NCBI GenBank assembly: GCA_018716285.1
Contig: DVKD01000007.1
Location: 1 to 44,494 of the forward strand
DNA from: Candidatus Merdivicinus faecavium
GTDB lineage: Bacteria; Bacillota; Clostridia; Oscillospirales; Ruminococcaceae
Reading direction: 5' to 3'
DNA: 44,494 nt
Within the stretch, counting starts at the first letter, position 1. Every line of letters begins with the position of its first letter. Below, piece by piece: positions 16,717 to 25,197 of the stretch. A program made the translations under genes and the position numbers. Below the pieces are notes generated by a model. That model was not told where the DNA came from and ran no database searches. It saw only the letters and a program-made list of their open reading frames with translations.

Positions 16717-17486
16717 TAAAACACAACCTCCTTGCCGGAAAAGACGGGGCCGTCCTTGCAGACGTGCAGGAAGCGTTCCTTCCCGTCCCGCCGGATCCTG
16801 CAGGCGCAGCCGAGGCAGGCGCCGACGCCGCAGGCCATCCGTTCCTCCAAAGAGATTTCACAGGCGATGCCGTGCCGCTCCGCGATTTCAGCTGTTTTGC
16901 GGAGCATGACCGAAGGGCCGCAGGCGCAGATCATATCGGGGGATTCCGATTGCAGGAGCTCCTCGAGCGCGTCGGTGACAAAGCCTTTTCGTCCCATCGT
17001 GCCGTCGTCGGTGCAAAGGACCGTCCTTACCCCTGCTTTTTTGAAGTCATTCTCGAGAAACGCGGCCTGCGCGCTGCGGAAACCTAAGATCGCAGTGGCG
17101 TTGGCGCCGTAATGCGCCGCAACTGCCAAAAGCGGAGGCACCCCGATCCCGCCGCCGACTACGACGCACTTTCGATCGGGCTCGAGAAGGGTATATCCAT
17201 TCCCAAGAGGACCCAGGAGGTCGGCCATGTCGCCTGCTTTCAAATCCGCAAGGATTTTTGTTCCCTCGCCGCGAATCTCGTAAATAATTCGAATATTGCC
17301 CTGCTCCGCGTCGATCCCGGCAATCGAGATCGGACGCCGCAGAATGTGCGCGGGAACGCGCAGGTGGATAAACTGGCCGGGCTTCGCTTCACGGGCGATG
17401 CCGGGGCAGTGGATCACCAGGCTGTAAACACCTTTAGCCAGGTTGTCCTTGCGGACGACCGGGTATAGACCCTGCTGATAAGGCAT
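16716..17486 (-). CDS. pyrK: Dihydroorotate dehydrogenase electron-transfer subunit
   Basis: A 256-aa ferredoxin-reductase-like protein that passes electrons from PyrD to NAD+ through FAD and a [2Fe-2S] cluster. The FAD motif RRPISIAGID is near residue 50, the NAD-binding region is VVGGGIGVPPLL, and the C-terminal cluster motif is CGVGACLGCAC with a fourth cysteine in LHVCKDG. The ATG has GAAGGAGG 6-7 nt upstream. It is the first gene of the pyrK-pyrD-ruvX-synthetase unit and lies about 40 nt from a clear promoter, leaving no room for a PyrR-type attenuator. Confidence 0.97.
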   Translation of the reverse strand: MPYQQGLYPVVRKDNLAKGVYSLVIHCPGIAREAKPGQFIHLRVPAHILRRPISIAGIDAEQGNIRIIYEIRGEGTKILADLKAGDMADLLGPLGNGYTLLEPDRKCVVVGGGIGVPPLLAVAAHYGANATAILGFRSAQAAFLENDFKKAGVRTVLCTDDGTMGRKGFVTDALEELLQSESPDMICACGPSVMLRKTAEIAERHGIACEISLEERMACGVGACLGCACRIRRDGKERFLHVCKDGPVFSGKEVVF

Positions 17487-17534
17487 CCTGTTTCCTCCTT
17501 CAGAAAATTCATTTTTGCCAACAGGCTAACTAAT

Positions 17535-17563
17535 ATTCTACCATATTGTTCCGTAAAAATCAA
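17535..17563 (-). promoter_or_regulatory. Promoter of the pyrK-pyrD operon
   Basis: Minus strand TTGATT, 17-nt spacer, TAGAAT. The predicted start point is about 40 nt before the pyrK ATG. The rest of the 17487-17766 gap is AT-rich and otherwise holds only the lysC terminator. Confidence 0.8.
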
Positions 17564-17689
17564 CAGATTCGGCAGTTTTTTTCGCGTCGGACGGAAAATC
17601 TCCCGATTTTTTCCGATTTACACAAATTATTTTCTGAAAAATGCCGATCTTATCGCAGATTTCTCTGTTTTCCGGCAGAATCTCTGCGC

Positions 17690-17758
17690 AAATGAAAAAT
17701 CGCGCCGGCCTTCGCGCCCATTCCCGCCAAAACCTGGATGAGCGCGCCGGCCGGCGCG
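17690..17758 (-). terminator. Terminator of the hom-lysC operon
   Basis: On the minus strand CGCGCCGGCC (17749-17758) pairs perfectly with GGCCGGCGCG (17701-17710), loop 38 nt, followed by ATTTTTCATTT. The upstream arm is itself part of a perfect 16-bp palindrome (17743-17758). Confidence 0.65.
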
Positions 17759-17766
17759 GTATGACT

Positions 17767-18972
17767 TTACTTGACAAAGGCCTCCGAAACCACATTGAGC
17801 GCCTTATCGCCGAGCTTTTTGCGGATCAGGACCGAGATCTTGATTTCCGAGGTAGAGATCATCTCGATATTGATGTCCGCTTCGGAGAGTGCTTCAAACA
17901 TCCGGGACGCGACGCCGGGGTTCGACTGCATCCCCGATCCGACGATGGAGATCTTGGTCACGTCGGTGTCGACGTCGATGGTGCAGTTGTTGATCTGGTC
18001 GCGCTCCTCGGTGAGGACCTCGACCGCAGCCTTGTAGCTGTCGATCGGGACGGTGAAGCTGATGTCCTTTGTGCCGTCGCGGCCGACCGACTGCAGGATG
18101 ATGTCGACGTTGATTTTCCGCGCCGCCAAAAGGGAGAAGATCTTAAAGGCCACGCCGGGGTGGTCGGCCAGGCCGATGAGAGAAATGCGGACGACGTCGT
18201 CGTCCTTCGCGACGCCTTTGATCAGCAGCTTTTCCATTCTGGTCACCTCTTTGATTTTTGTACCGGGCTTATCCTCGAGGCTCGAGAGGACCTCCAGGTT
18301 CACGTTATACTTTTTGGCCATTTCGACCGAGCGGTTGTGCAGCACCTGGGCGCCGCAGGAAGCGAGCTCGAGCATCTCGTCAAAGGAAATCTCCTCGAGC
18401 TTCTGTGCGCTCGGGACGATGCGGGGATCGGCCGTATAGACGCCGTCGACGTCGGTGTAGATCTGGCAGAGGTCGGCCTTGAGCTCGGCCGCGAGGGCGA
18501 CCGCGCTGGTATCCGACCCGCCGCGGCCCAGGGTGGTGATGTCGTCATAGCGGTTCATCCCCTGGAAGCCGGCGACCACGACGATCTTGCGCTGGTCCAG
18601 CTCCTTTTCAAGCCGCTCGGTGTCCACCCGCTTGATGCGGGCGCGGGAATGGTTGGAATCGGTGAAGAACCCCGCCTGCCGGCCGGTCAGGGAGATGACC
18701 GGATAGCCCATCTTGGAAATGGCCATCGCGAGCAGCGCGATCGAGATCTGCTCGCCGGTCGAAAGGAGCATATCCATCTCCCGCTTGCTGGGGTTTTCGT
18801 CGATCTCATGCGCCTTGGCGATGAGGTCGTCGGTGGTATCGCCCTGGGCGGAAACGACGGCGACCACGTTCGCGCCTTTCCGGTAGGTGTCGGTGATGAT
18901 CCGCGCCACGTTCCGGATGCGTTCGGCATTGGCAACCGAAGTCCCCCCGAATTTCTGTACGATCAGTTTCAT
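17767..18972 (-). CDS. lysC: Aspartate kinase, monofunctional
   Basis: A 401-aa enzyme making aspartyl phosphate, the first step to lysine, threonine and methionine. The N-terminal kinase domain has KFGGTSV, LLSTGEQIS and TTLGRGGSDTSA; the last 150 residues hold two ACT domains (ISLIGLADHPGVAFKIF and ISIVGSGMQSNPGVASRMF) for feedback control. The ATG before KLIVQK is chosen because GGAGG lies 5 nt upstream; the ATG four codons earlier has no site. It follows hom by 32 nt, with a 7-bp hairpin between them. An internal ATG at 18237 with a strong ribosome site may give a separate regulatory subunit. Confidence 0.96.
   Translation of the reverse strand: MKLIVQKFGGTSVANAERIRNVARIITDTYRKGANVVAVVSAQGDTTDDLIAKAHEIDENPSKREMDMLLSTGEQISIALLAMAISKMGYPVISLTGRQAGFFTDSNHSRARIKRVDTERLEKELDQRKIVVVAGFQGMNRYDDITTLGRGGSDTSAVALAAELKADLCQIYTDVDGVYTADPRIVPSAQKLEEISFDEMLELASCGAQVLHNRSVEMAKKYNVNLEVLSSLEDKPGTKIKEVTRMEKLLIKGVAKDDDVVRISLIGLADHPGVAFKIFSLLAARKINVDIILQSVGRDGTKDISFTVPIDSYKAAVEVLTEERDQINNCTIDVDTDVTKISIVGSGMQSNPGVASRMFEALSEADINIEMISTSEIKISVLIRKKLGDKALNVVSEAFVK
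18235..18252 (-). promoter_or_regulatory. Internal ribosome site and start codon within lysC
   Basis: Inside lysC the minus strand reads AAAGAGGTGA, 5 nt, then an in-frame ATG (18237) at residue 246, exactly where the ACT-domain half begins (MEKLLIKGVAK). Translation from it would give a 156-aa protein. Bacillus subtilis aspartokinase II makes its beta subunit from an in-frame internal start in just this way. Confidence 0.6.
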
Positions 18973-18986
18973 AATTGCCTCCATCT

Positions 18987-19004
18987 GCGCTGGTTTGCCA
19001 GCGC
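18987..19004 (-). other. Intercistronic hairpin between hom and lysC
   Basis: Perfect 7-bp stem GCGCTGG/CCAGCGC with a 4-nt loop, starting directly after the hom stop codon and ending about 10 nt before the lysC ribosome site. No U-tract follows, so it more likely affects mRNA stability or lysC translation than termination. Confidence 0.5.
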
Positions 19005-20249
19005 TTAGTAGTCAAGGATCCGGATCCGGGTCAGCAGTTTGTCGCCGGGTCTGAGCAGCTCGTCAAGCAGCTTTTTGAGCTCCTGTTCGGGCATGGCGGG
19101 GGTGACGAAAGCCCATTCGTCCGCCGGCTGGTTTTTGCGGTGGAGCTCCCCTGCCTCGGGGATGAGCGCCTTGACCGCGGCCGGGAAGGACTCGTCGCGC
19201 GGCGAGGTCAGCCGCAGGTAGAAGGAGAAGGGCACCGTCTCGATATCCACGACCTGGTTGCCGTCGGAATCCTCCCAGCAGAGGGACTTGCTCGTCGTAT
19301 TGGCCTTGGCCACATCGATCATGTCGGCGACGACGGCGCTTGCAGTCGGGAATTTGCCCGCGCCGCGACCGTAGAAGACGACGTCGCCGGTCGCGTCGCC
19401 GCGGATGAGGACCCCGTTGAAGACGTCGTCGATGTTGGCGAGCTGGCTGTGCTCCGCGATAAAGGCCGGGAAGACGCCGGCGCTTAAGGTGCCGTCCGGC
19501 AGACGGCGGGCGCGGCCGATGAGCTTGATGACCCCGCCCCAATCCTCGGCGTAGGCGACGTCCTCCAAAGTGAGCTTGGTGATCCCCTCGGTGTGGACGG
19601 TATTCGGGTAGACGTGGCTGCCGAAGGCGAGGGAGGCGAGGATGCAGATCTTGCGGCAGGTGTCGTGCCCCTCGATGTCGGCGGCGGGATTGCGTTCCGC
19701 GTAGCCGAGCTGCTGCGCCATTTTGAGCGCCTCGTCAAATCCCATCTGGTCGTGGATCATTTTGGTCAGGATAAAGTTGGTTGTCCCGTTGAGGATGCCG
19801 GCGATCTCGCTGATCTCATTGGCGGCCAGGCACTGGTGCATGGGGCGGATGATGGGGATGCCGCCCCCGACGCTCGCCTCAAAAAAGAAATTGACGTTGT
19901 GCTCCCGCGCGATATGCAGAAGCTGGGCGCCCTTCGCGGCGACAAGCTCCTTGTTGGAGGTGACGACGCTTTTGCCGTGCTCCAGCAGGCTTTTGACATA
20001 ATCAAAGGCCGGAGAAAGGCCGCCCATCACCTCTGCAACGACCGAAATTTCCGGATCGTTTAAAATCACCTGGAAATCCTTGGTAAAGCGGTCGCTGTAC
20101 GGCAGGTTCGGGAAATCCCGGATGTCCAGGATATATTTGACCTCCATCGGCTGTCCAGCTTTGGATTCGATGCTGTGCTTATTTTTATGGAAAAGCTCCA
20201 CAACGCCGGAGCCGACTACCCCGTGGCCAAGAACTGCTACCTTTGCCAT
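19005..20249 (-). CDS. hom: Homoserine dehydrogenase
   Basis: A 414-aa NAD(P)-dependent enzyme reducing aspartate semialdehyde to homoserine on the way to threonine and methionine. The Rossmann motif GHGVVGSGV opens the protein; SNKELVAAKG, the signature ILNGTTNFILTKM and the catalytic region ADIEGHDTCRK follow. The last 75 residues sit where many bacterial Hom proteins have an ACT domain, and begin like one (FYLRLTS), but the usual D-x-PGVL motif is replaced by PRDESFPAAV. Threonine feedback may therefore be altered or supplied by the ACT protein encoded 21 nt upstream (inference). Confidence 0.96.
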   Translation of the reverse strand: MAKVAVLGHGVVGSGVVELFHKNKHSIESKAGQPMEVKYILDIRDFPNLPYSDRFTKDFQVILNDPEISVVAEVMGGLSPAFDYVKSLLEHGKSVVTSNKELVAAKGAQLLHIAREHNVNFFFEASVGGGIPIIRPMHQCLAANEISEIAGILNGTTNFILTKMIHDQMGFDEALKMAQQLGYAERNPAADIEGHDTCRKICILASLAFGSHVYPNTVHTEGITKLTLEDVAYAEDWGGVIKLIGRARRLPDGTLSAGVFPAFIAEHSQLANIDDVFNGVLIRGDATGDVVFYGRGAGKFPTASAVVADMIDVAKANTTSKSLCWEDSDGNQVVDIETVPFSFYLRLTSPRDESFPAAVKALIPEAGELHRKNQPADEWAFVTPAMPEQELKKLLDELLRPGDKLLTRIRILDY

Positions 20250-20270
20250 TCCAATTCCTCCATTGCCCTA

Positions 20271-20705
20271 TTATATTCTCTTGACCGAAACAACGCCATC
20301 GATCTCGGAAAGATTGCGCAGGATTTCCTCCATACTGACCTCGTCGCGGTTGACCCGGATGCTGATGGTGACGATCGCCACCGCGTCGACCGGGATGTTC
20401 TGATTGACGGTCAGGATGTTTGCGCCGTTGTCATAAAGCTTTTTGAGCACCCGGGACAGCACGCCGGGCTCGTCCGACAGCTTGAGGTAGAGCGTCCCAA
20501 GCTGGCTGTTGTCCCGCTCCTCATATAGCTGTACGTTGTCCTTATACTTGTAGTAGGCGCTGCGGGAAATGCCCACCATCCGGCAGGCCTCCGAGGAATT
20601 CTTGGCCTGCGCTTTGGAAAGCAGGCGCTTTGCCTCCAAAACCTTCAGGATGACTTCCGGCAGCACATCGGCGCTGACGATTAAAAAACGCGGTTTTTCG
20701 CTCAT
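20271..20705 (-). CDS. ACT domain protein, UPF0735/PheB family, with helix-turn-helix
   Basis: A 144-aa protein. Residues about 30-60 look like a helix-turn-helix (SSEACRMVGISRSAYYKYKD); residues about 70-144 are an ACT domain with the ligand-loop motif DEPGVLSRVLKKL. The family is annotated UPF0735 or PheB-like; an amino-acid-responsive regulatory role is plausible but unproven. The ATG before SEKPR has GGAGGG 6 nt upstream. It is the first gene of the hom-lysC operon, so it may sense threonine or a related amino acid and act on the operon or directly on Hom (inference). Confidence 0.85.
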   Translation of the reverse strand: MSEKPRFLIVSADVLPEVILKVLEAKRLLSKAQAKNSSEACRMVGISRSAYYKYKDNVQLYEERDNSQLGTLYLKLSDEPGVLSRVLKKLYDNGANILTVNQNIPVDAVAIVTISIRVNRDEVSMEEILRNLSEIDGVVSVKRI

Positions 20706-21026
20706 GATGTTCCCTCCAAAATTCATCTATCCGGAATCTGTGCGCCTATGAAGAACATCCGTCCATAGTGCACATCTGTTAATTCACCAGATACAAATAT
20801 AGCATGAATTCAACCTTTCTACAATTCCCGTTTTTGGCTGATTTCCGGGATTATTCAGATAATTTGAAATTTTTCTCTGAATTTCTCCGATTTTCTTCAT
20901 TTTTCTCACGAAAATTGATGTAAATGAGAAATCTCGCATATTTTTCACGGAATCCTGCATGTTTTCTGGAAATTGAATCCAAATGTATGCCGGCTTTTCA
21001 CCGCCTGTATTCTGCGGCGGGACGGA
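20706..21026. other. Intergenic region upstream of the ACT-hom-lysC operon
   Basis: A 321-bp AT-rich gap between the operon start and the end of the symporter gene. It contains the operon promoter (20796-20824) and, near it, the short dyad AATTCA/TGAATT (20781-20786 and 20805-20810). A weak CCGCC/GGCGG hairpin at 21001-21020 follows the symporter gene without a U-tract. I see no gene, T-box or other riboswitch. Confidence 0.6.
20796..20824 (-). promoter_or_regulatory. Promoter of the ACT protein-hom-lysC operon
   Basis: Minus strand TTGTAG, 17-nt spacer, TATATT, about 90 nt upstream of the first start codon. Weaker than the other promoters but the best candidate in the gap. Confidence 0.5.
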
Positions 21027-22361
21027 TTATCCGCGCCCACGGCCCTCTTCCTTCAAAAAGGCGCGCGTTTCCCGCGCCGCTGTCCCGCTCAGCAGCAGCA
21101 CCGCGATGACGTTCGGCACCGCCATCGCGAGGTTTAAGAGGTCGGACAGCAGCCACACGCCCTGAACCGATCCGGCCGCCCCCGCAGCGATTGCCGCGAG
21201 ATAGCAAAGGCGGTAGACGCTGCGCATCCTGCGGGAGCCGGTCAGGTACTCGAGCGCCTTCTCCCCGCAGTAGCTCCACCCCATCATGCTCGCCGCCGCG
21301 AAAAAGAGGATGGCGACCGCCAGGAAGGCAGCCGCGCCCTCGCCCATCGCCCCCTGAAAGGCCGCGAGGGTCAGCGCCGCCCCATCCATTCCGGGCCGGG
21401 CGCCCCCGCTCACCAGCAGGACGAGGCCGGTGACGCTGCACATCAGCGTCGTGTCGAGAAAGACCTCCACCACGCCCCACATCCCCTGCCGGGCCGGAGA
21501 ATCCGCCTCGGCCGCACCGTGGACGATGGGGGCCGAGCCCATCCCCGCCTCGTTGGAAAAGACGCCCCGCGCGACCCCGAACCGCACCGACCGCGCCGTG
21601 ACGAAGCCGAAAAAGCCGCCTGCCGCAGAGCGGAAATCGAAGGCGTCGGCCACAATCAGCCGCACCGCGCCCGGGATCTCCCGCCAATGGAGGGCCAGCA
21701 CCCAGAGCGCCGCCCCGATATATAAGAGGGCCATGACCGGCACGATCCGCTCGGTCCACCGCGCGATCCGGCGGATGCCGCCGAAGAGGGCCAGGCCGAC
21801 GGCTGCCGCGAGGACAAGCCCGGTAACCGCTGCGGGGATGCCGAAGGCGGCCTCTGCCGCCTGCCCGGCCGCGTTGGACTGGGCCATATTCCCCACCCCG
21901 AAGGAGGCGAGGACGCTCGACAGCGCAAACCAGACCGCCAGGAAACGGCAGCCGAGCCCTTTTTCCATATAGTACATCGGCCCGCCGACCTGCTCGCCGC
22001 GGCTGTTTACCGTGCGGAACTTGACCGAAAGGAGGATCTCGGCGTATTTGAGCGCCATGCTGAATAGGGAGGAAAGCCACATCCAGAAGACCGCGCCCGG
22101 CCCCCCGCTCACGACCGCCGTAGCGACCCCGGCGATGTTGCCGGTGCCGAGCGCGCCCGCGAGCGCCGTCGCCGCCGCCTGGAAGGGGGAGATGGTCCCC
22201 TTCCCGCCCGATTTTCCGCGGAAGGAGCGGCCGATGGTCTCCCGCCAGATCTGCGGGAAGCGGAAAAATTGCAGCCCGCCCAGCCGAATGGTATAGAAAA
22301 TCCCCGCGCCTGCCAGAAACAGCAGGAACGCGGGGCCTGTCAGCAAATCCAAAATGCGCAT
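21027..22361 (-). CDS. AGCS-family sodium:alanine/glycine symporter
   Basis: A 444-aa integral membrane protein with about ten hydrophobic segments. It shows the family signature GALGTGNIAGVATAV near residue 70, GGPMYYMEKGLG, and RGVFSNEAGMGSAP around residue 265. Such carriers import alanine or glycine, sometimes other small amino acids, with sodium or protons. The ribosome site (AGGGG about 5 nt before the ATG) is modest. It lies 64 nt after hisE on the same strand, with a 6-bp GCCGGG/CCCGGC hairpin between (22403-22418) lacking a U-tract, so read-through from the histidine operon is possible. Substrate is not predictable from sequence. Confidence 0.94.
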   Translation of the reverse strand: MRILDLLTGPAFLLFLAGAGIFYTIRLGGLQFFRFPQIWRETIGRSFRGKSGGKGTISPFQAAATALAGALGTGNIAGVATAVVSGGPGAVFWMWLSSLFSMALKYAEILLSVKFRTVNSRGEQVGGPMYYMEKGLGCRFLAVWFALSSVLASFGVGNMAQSNAAGQAAEAAFGIPAAVTGLVLAAAVGLALFGGIRRIARWTERIVPVMALLYIGAALWVLALHWREIPGAVRLIVADAFDFRSAAGGFFGFVTARSVRFGVARGVFSNEAGMGSAPIVHGAAEADSPARQGMWGVVEVFLDTTLMCSVTGLVLLVSGGARPGMDGAALTLAAFQGAMGEGAAAFLAVAILFFAAASMMGWSYCGEKALEYLTGSRRMRSVYRLCYLAAIAAGAAGSVQGVWLLSDLLNLAMAVPNVIAVLLLSGTAARETRAFLKEEGRGRG

Positions 22362-22425
22362 AAAAGCCCCTGCCCTTCGTCGAGATTGTTTTCAACGTCC
22401 GGGCCGGGCTCCCCCGGCGAGATGC

Positions 22426-22752
22426 TCAGGTGTTGTGGTCGGAGACGTGGAAGGTCTTGAGATTGCCGATCTTCTGCCGGCGCTGCTCCAGAATCGCCGC
22501 GATGTCGGAAAGCGCGACGCCCTGCTCGACCATCAGCACCATCATGTGATAGATGAGGTCGCACATTTCGTTGGAGAGCTCCTCCTTGTCGTTATTTTTG
22601 GCCGCGATGATCATCTCGCTGCACTCTTCCCCGCACTTCTTGAGGATCTTGTCGAGTCCCTTGTCAAAGAGGTAGCAGGTGTAGGACCCCTCCTCGAAAT
22701 GCTCCTTGCGCTGTTTGACGACCTCATAAAGGCCGGTTAACGTTTCATTCAT
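22426..22752 (-). CDS. hisE: Phosphoribosyl-ATP pyrophosphatase
   Basis: A 108-aa all-helical MazG-like protein that hydrolyses phosphoribosyl-ATP to phosphoribosyl-AMP, step 2 of histidine synthesis. The metal-binding acidic pattern is visible as EECSEM and, after a short loop, [12 protein letters not shown]. Here it is separate from HisI rather than fused as in enterobacteria. Its start overlaps the hisI end by 8 nt, and it is the last his gene of the operon. Confidence 0.96.
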   Translation of the reverse strand: MNETLTGLYEVVKQRKEHFEEGSYTCYLFDKGLDKILKKCGEECSEMIIAAKNNDKEELSNEMCDLIYHMMVLMVEQGVALSDIAAILEQRRQKIGNLKTFHVSDHNT

Positions 22753-23074
22753 CCTGATCCCTCCAAATTTCCTTGAAAAAGCAGCTGTGGCTGCCGGTGT
22801 GGCAGGCCGGGCCGGTCTGATGCACCTTCACCAGCAGGGTGTCGTCGTCGCAGTCGGCGGTGATGGTCACGACCTTCTGCAGATGCCCGCTCGTCGCCCC
22901 CTTGTTCCAGAGGCACTGGCGGGAGCGGCTGTAAAACCAGGTGTAGCCGGTCTCCAGCGTCTTCTGCAGGCTCTCGCGGTTCATGTAGGCGAGCATCAGC
23001 ACCTCGCCGGTCTCCGCCTCCGCGACAATGGCGGGGATGAGCTCCCCTTTCGCGAAATATTTATCCAGTTCCAT
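22745..23074 (-). CDS. hisI: Phosphoribosyl-AMP cyclohydrolase
   Basis: A 109-aa metalloenzyme opening the purine ring of phosphoribosyl-AMP, step 3 of histidine synthesis. The motif [20 protein letters not shown] contains the conserved aspartates and cysteines for Mg and Zn, with a further SHSCFF. A clear AGGAGGG lies before the ATG. It is 9 nt downstream of hisF and overlaps hisE. Confidence 0.97.
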   Translation of the reverse strand: MELDKYFAKGELIPAIVAEAETGEVLMLAYMNRESLQKTLETGYTWFYSRSRQCLWNKGATSGHLQKVVTITADCDDDTLLVKVHQTGPACHTGSHSCFFKEIWRDQDE

Positions 23075-23083
23075 AGCGCCCTC

Positions 23084-23842
23084 CTAAAGCCGCACGGGGA
23101 TGCCGCGGCTGCGCAGGTGCTCCTTGACCTGCCCCACCGTCAGCTCCTTATAATGGAAGAGCGAGGCGGCCAGCGCCGCGTCCGCGCCGGTTTTTTCAAA
23201 GACCTCCGAAAAATGTGCGAGGCTGCCGCATCCGCCCGAGGCGATGACCGGGACGCTGACCCGGGAGATGACGGCGTTCAGCAGGTCGAGGTCAAAGCCC
23301 TGTTTGGTGCCGTCCGCGTCCATCGAGGTGAGCAGGATCTCCCCCGCGCCCAGCGCGCAGGCTTTTGCCGCCCATTCGACCGCGTCGACGCCGGTGTCCG
23401 TCCGCCCCCCGGCGACAAAAGCGTGCCAGGTGCCGTCGGCCATCCGCTTGGCGTCGATGGCGGCGACGACGCACTGGCTGCCGAACTTATCCGCCGCCTC
23501 GGCGATGAGCTGCGGGTTTTTTAAGGCGGAGGAGTTGACGCTCACCTTGTCCGCCCCCGCGCGGAGGAGCTTTGAGAAGTCCGCGACGCTGCGGATGCCG
23601 CCGCCGACGGTTAAGGGTACGAAGACCTGCTTGGCGGTCTCGCGCACGACGTCGACGATGGTGTCGCGGTTGTCGCTGGTGGCGGTAATGTCGAGGAAGA
23701 CGATCTCGTCCGCGCCCTGTTCCATGTAGGCGCGGGCGCATTCGACCGGATCGCCGACCTCCTGGATGCCGACGAAGTTGATCCCCTTGACGACCTTGCC
23801 GTCCCGGACGTCCAGGCAGGGGATGATGCGTTTGGCTAACAT
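23084..23842 (-). CDS. hisF: Imidazole glycerol phosphate synthase, cyclase subunit
   Basis: A 252-aa beta/alpha barrel that with HisH forms imidazole glycerol phosphate and AICAR from PRFAR. The catalytic aspartates are in [15 protein letters not shown] and [15 protein letters not shown], and both phosphate-binding halves are intact ([16 protein letters not shown]). Its start overlaps the end of hisA by 7 nt and has GGGAGGTG upstream. Confidence 0.98.
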   Translation of the reverse strand: MLAKRIIPCLDVRDGKVVKGINFVGIQEVGDPVECARAYMEQGADEIVFLDITATSDNRDTIVDVVRETAKQVFVPLTVGGGIRSVADFSKLLRAGADKVSVNSSALKNPQLIAEAADKFGSQCVVAAIDAKRMADGTWHAFVAGGRTDTGVDAVEWAAKACALGAGEILLTSMDADGTKQGFDLDLLNAVISRVSVPVIASGGCGSLAHFSEVFEKTGADAALAASLFHYKELTVGQVKEHLRSRGIPVRL

Positions 23843-24564
23843 GCCGCCACCTCCCCCGCTGCGCGGATCGCCTCTTTAAGGTTCAAAGTCCCCTGGTAGA
23901 GGGATTTGCCGCAGATGGCGCCGTAGAGCCCGAGCTTCCGCAGGGCGATGATGTCGTCCAGGCTGGAAATGCCGCCGCTCGCGACGATGTTGCAGGAAAC
24001 CGCGCGGTCGATCGCCGTGAGCTCCGCGAGGTTCGGGCCGGAGAGTGTGCCGTCCTTGGAAATATCGGTGTAGATGATGGTCGAAACGCCGGCCTGCTCC
24101 ATCGCGCGGGCGAGGTCGAGGTAGTGGGCTTCCGAGGTGTCGAGCCAGCCCTCCACCGCCGCCATCCCGTTTTTGGCGTCGATGCCGACGGCAATGCGGT
24201 CCCCGTATTCCCGGACGGCGGTCCGGACGAGCGCGGGGCTGCGGACAGCCGCCGAACCCAGAATCACCCGGCTGATGCCCCGGGAGAGGTAATCCTCCAC
24301 CGTCTCGAGGCTGCGGATGCCGCCGCCCACCTCGACTTTGAGGGAGGTTTCCCGGGCAATTTCGCAGAAGATGGCGGCATTTTGGGGCTTTGCGTCCTTC
24401 GCGCCGTCGAGGTCGACCATGTGGAGCCATTCGGCCCCGTCGGAAGCAAACCTGCGGGCGGTTTCCAGCGGGTCCTCCGCCACTTTATGGGCGGTGCTGA
24501 ATTCTCCCCTGTACAGGCGGACGCAGGTCCCGTCCTTGATATCGATTGCGGGAAAAATGATCAT
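23836..24564 (-). CDS. hisA: ProFAR isomerase
   Basis: A 242-aa beta/alpha barrel, the sister of HisF, that isomerises ProFAR to PRFAR. Catalytic aspartates are visible in FPAIDIKDG and [12 protein letters not shown], with the glycine-rich phosphate loops VGGGIRSL and ASGGISSL. The ATG overlaps the hisH stop (ATGA). Confidence 0.98.
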   Translation of the reverse strand: MIIFPAIDIKDGTCVRLYRGEFSTAHKVAEDPLETARRFASDGAEWLHMVDLDGAKDAKPQNAAIFCEIARETSLKVEVGGGIRSLETVEDYLSRGISRVILGSAAVRSPALVRTAVREYGDRIAVGIDAKNGMAAVEGWLDTSEAHYLDLARAMEQAGVSTIIYTDISKDGTLSGPNLAELTAIDRAVSCNIVASGGISSLDDIIALRKLGLYGAICGKSLYQGTLNLKEAIRAAGEVAAC

Positions 24565-25160
24565 GTGGTCAGCCTCCCAAAGTTTCTGAGGATGGTGAGC
24601 CCCGTCTCGCCGCTCTTTTCGGGGTGGAACTGCGCGCCGAAGACGGTGCCTTTCCCGACCAGCGCCGGGATCTCCGCCCCGTAATCGCAGACGGCGTAGA
24701 GGCAGTCCGGCTCGGTCCGCGCCTGGAAGGAGTGGACAAAGTAGACCGACTCCCCTTCCGATACCCCCTCCAGAAGCGGGCAGGGGCGGCGGAATTCGAG
24801 GCTGTTCCAGCCCATGTGCGGGATTTTAAAAGGCGTTTCGATCTTCTCCACCGTGCCGGGCAGCAGCCCGAGGCCGGCGGTTTCTTCGAATTCATAGCCG
24901 GTCTCGAAGAGAAGCTGCATCCCCAGGCAGATGCCGAGGAAGGGCTTTCTGCGCGCTTCCTCCCGGATGAGGGCGGTGAGCCCGGCGGCGTTTAGCATCC
25001 GCATCGCGTCGGGGAACGCGCCGACCCCGGGCAGGATCAGCCCGCTCGCGGAGCGGATATCGGCGGGGTCGCGGCTCACCCGGTTTTCAAGCCCGAGGTA
25101 GTTGAGGGCGTTCTGCACGCTGAACAGGTTGCCCGCCCCGTAGTCAATGATGGTGATCAA
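24561..25160 (-). CDS. hisH: Imidazole glycerol phosphate synthase, glutaminase subunit
   Basis: A 199-aa class I glutamine amidotransferase that supplies ammonia to HisF. The nucleophile cysteine lies in GICLGMQLLFE and the His-Glu pair in FGAQFHPEKSG. The start is TTG: it gives the conserved N-terminus (ITIIDYGAGN) and has AAGGAGGG 7 nt upstream, while no ATG fits. It lies 37 nt after hisB. Confidence 0.97.
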   Translation of the reverse strand: MITIIDYGAGNLFSVQNALNYLGLENRVSRDPADIRSASGLILPGVGAFPDAMRMLNAAGLTALIREEARRKPFLGICLGMQLLFETGYEFEETAGLGLLPGTVEKIETPFKIPHMGWNSLEFRRPCPLLEGVSEGESVYFVHSFQARTEPDCLYAVCDYGAEIPALVGKGTVFGAQFHPEKSGETGLTILRNFGRLTT

Positions 25161-25197
25161 GGGGAAACCCTCCTTGCAAGAATTGTCAGAAGCGGGC

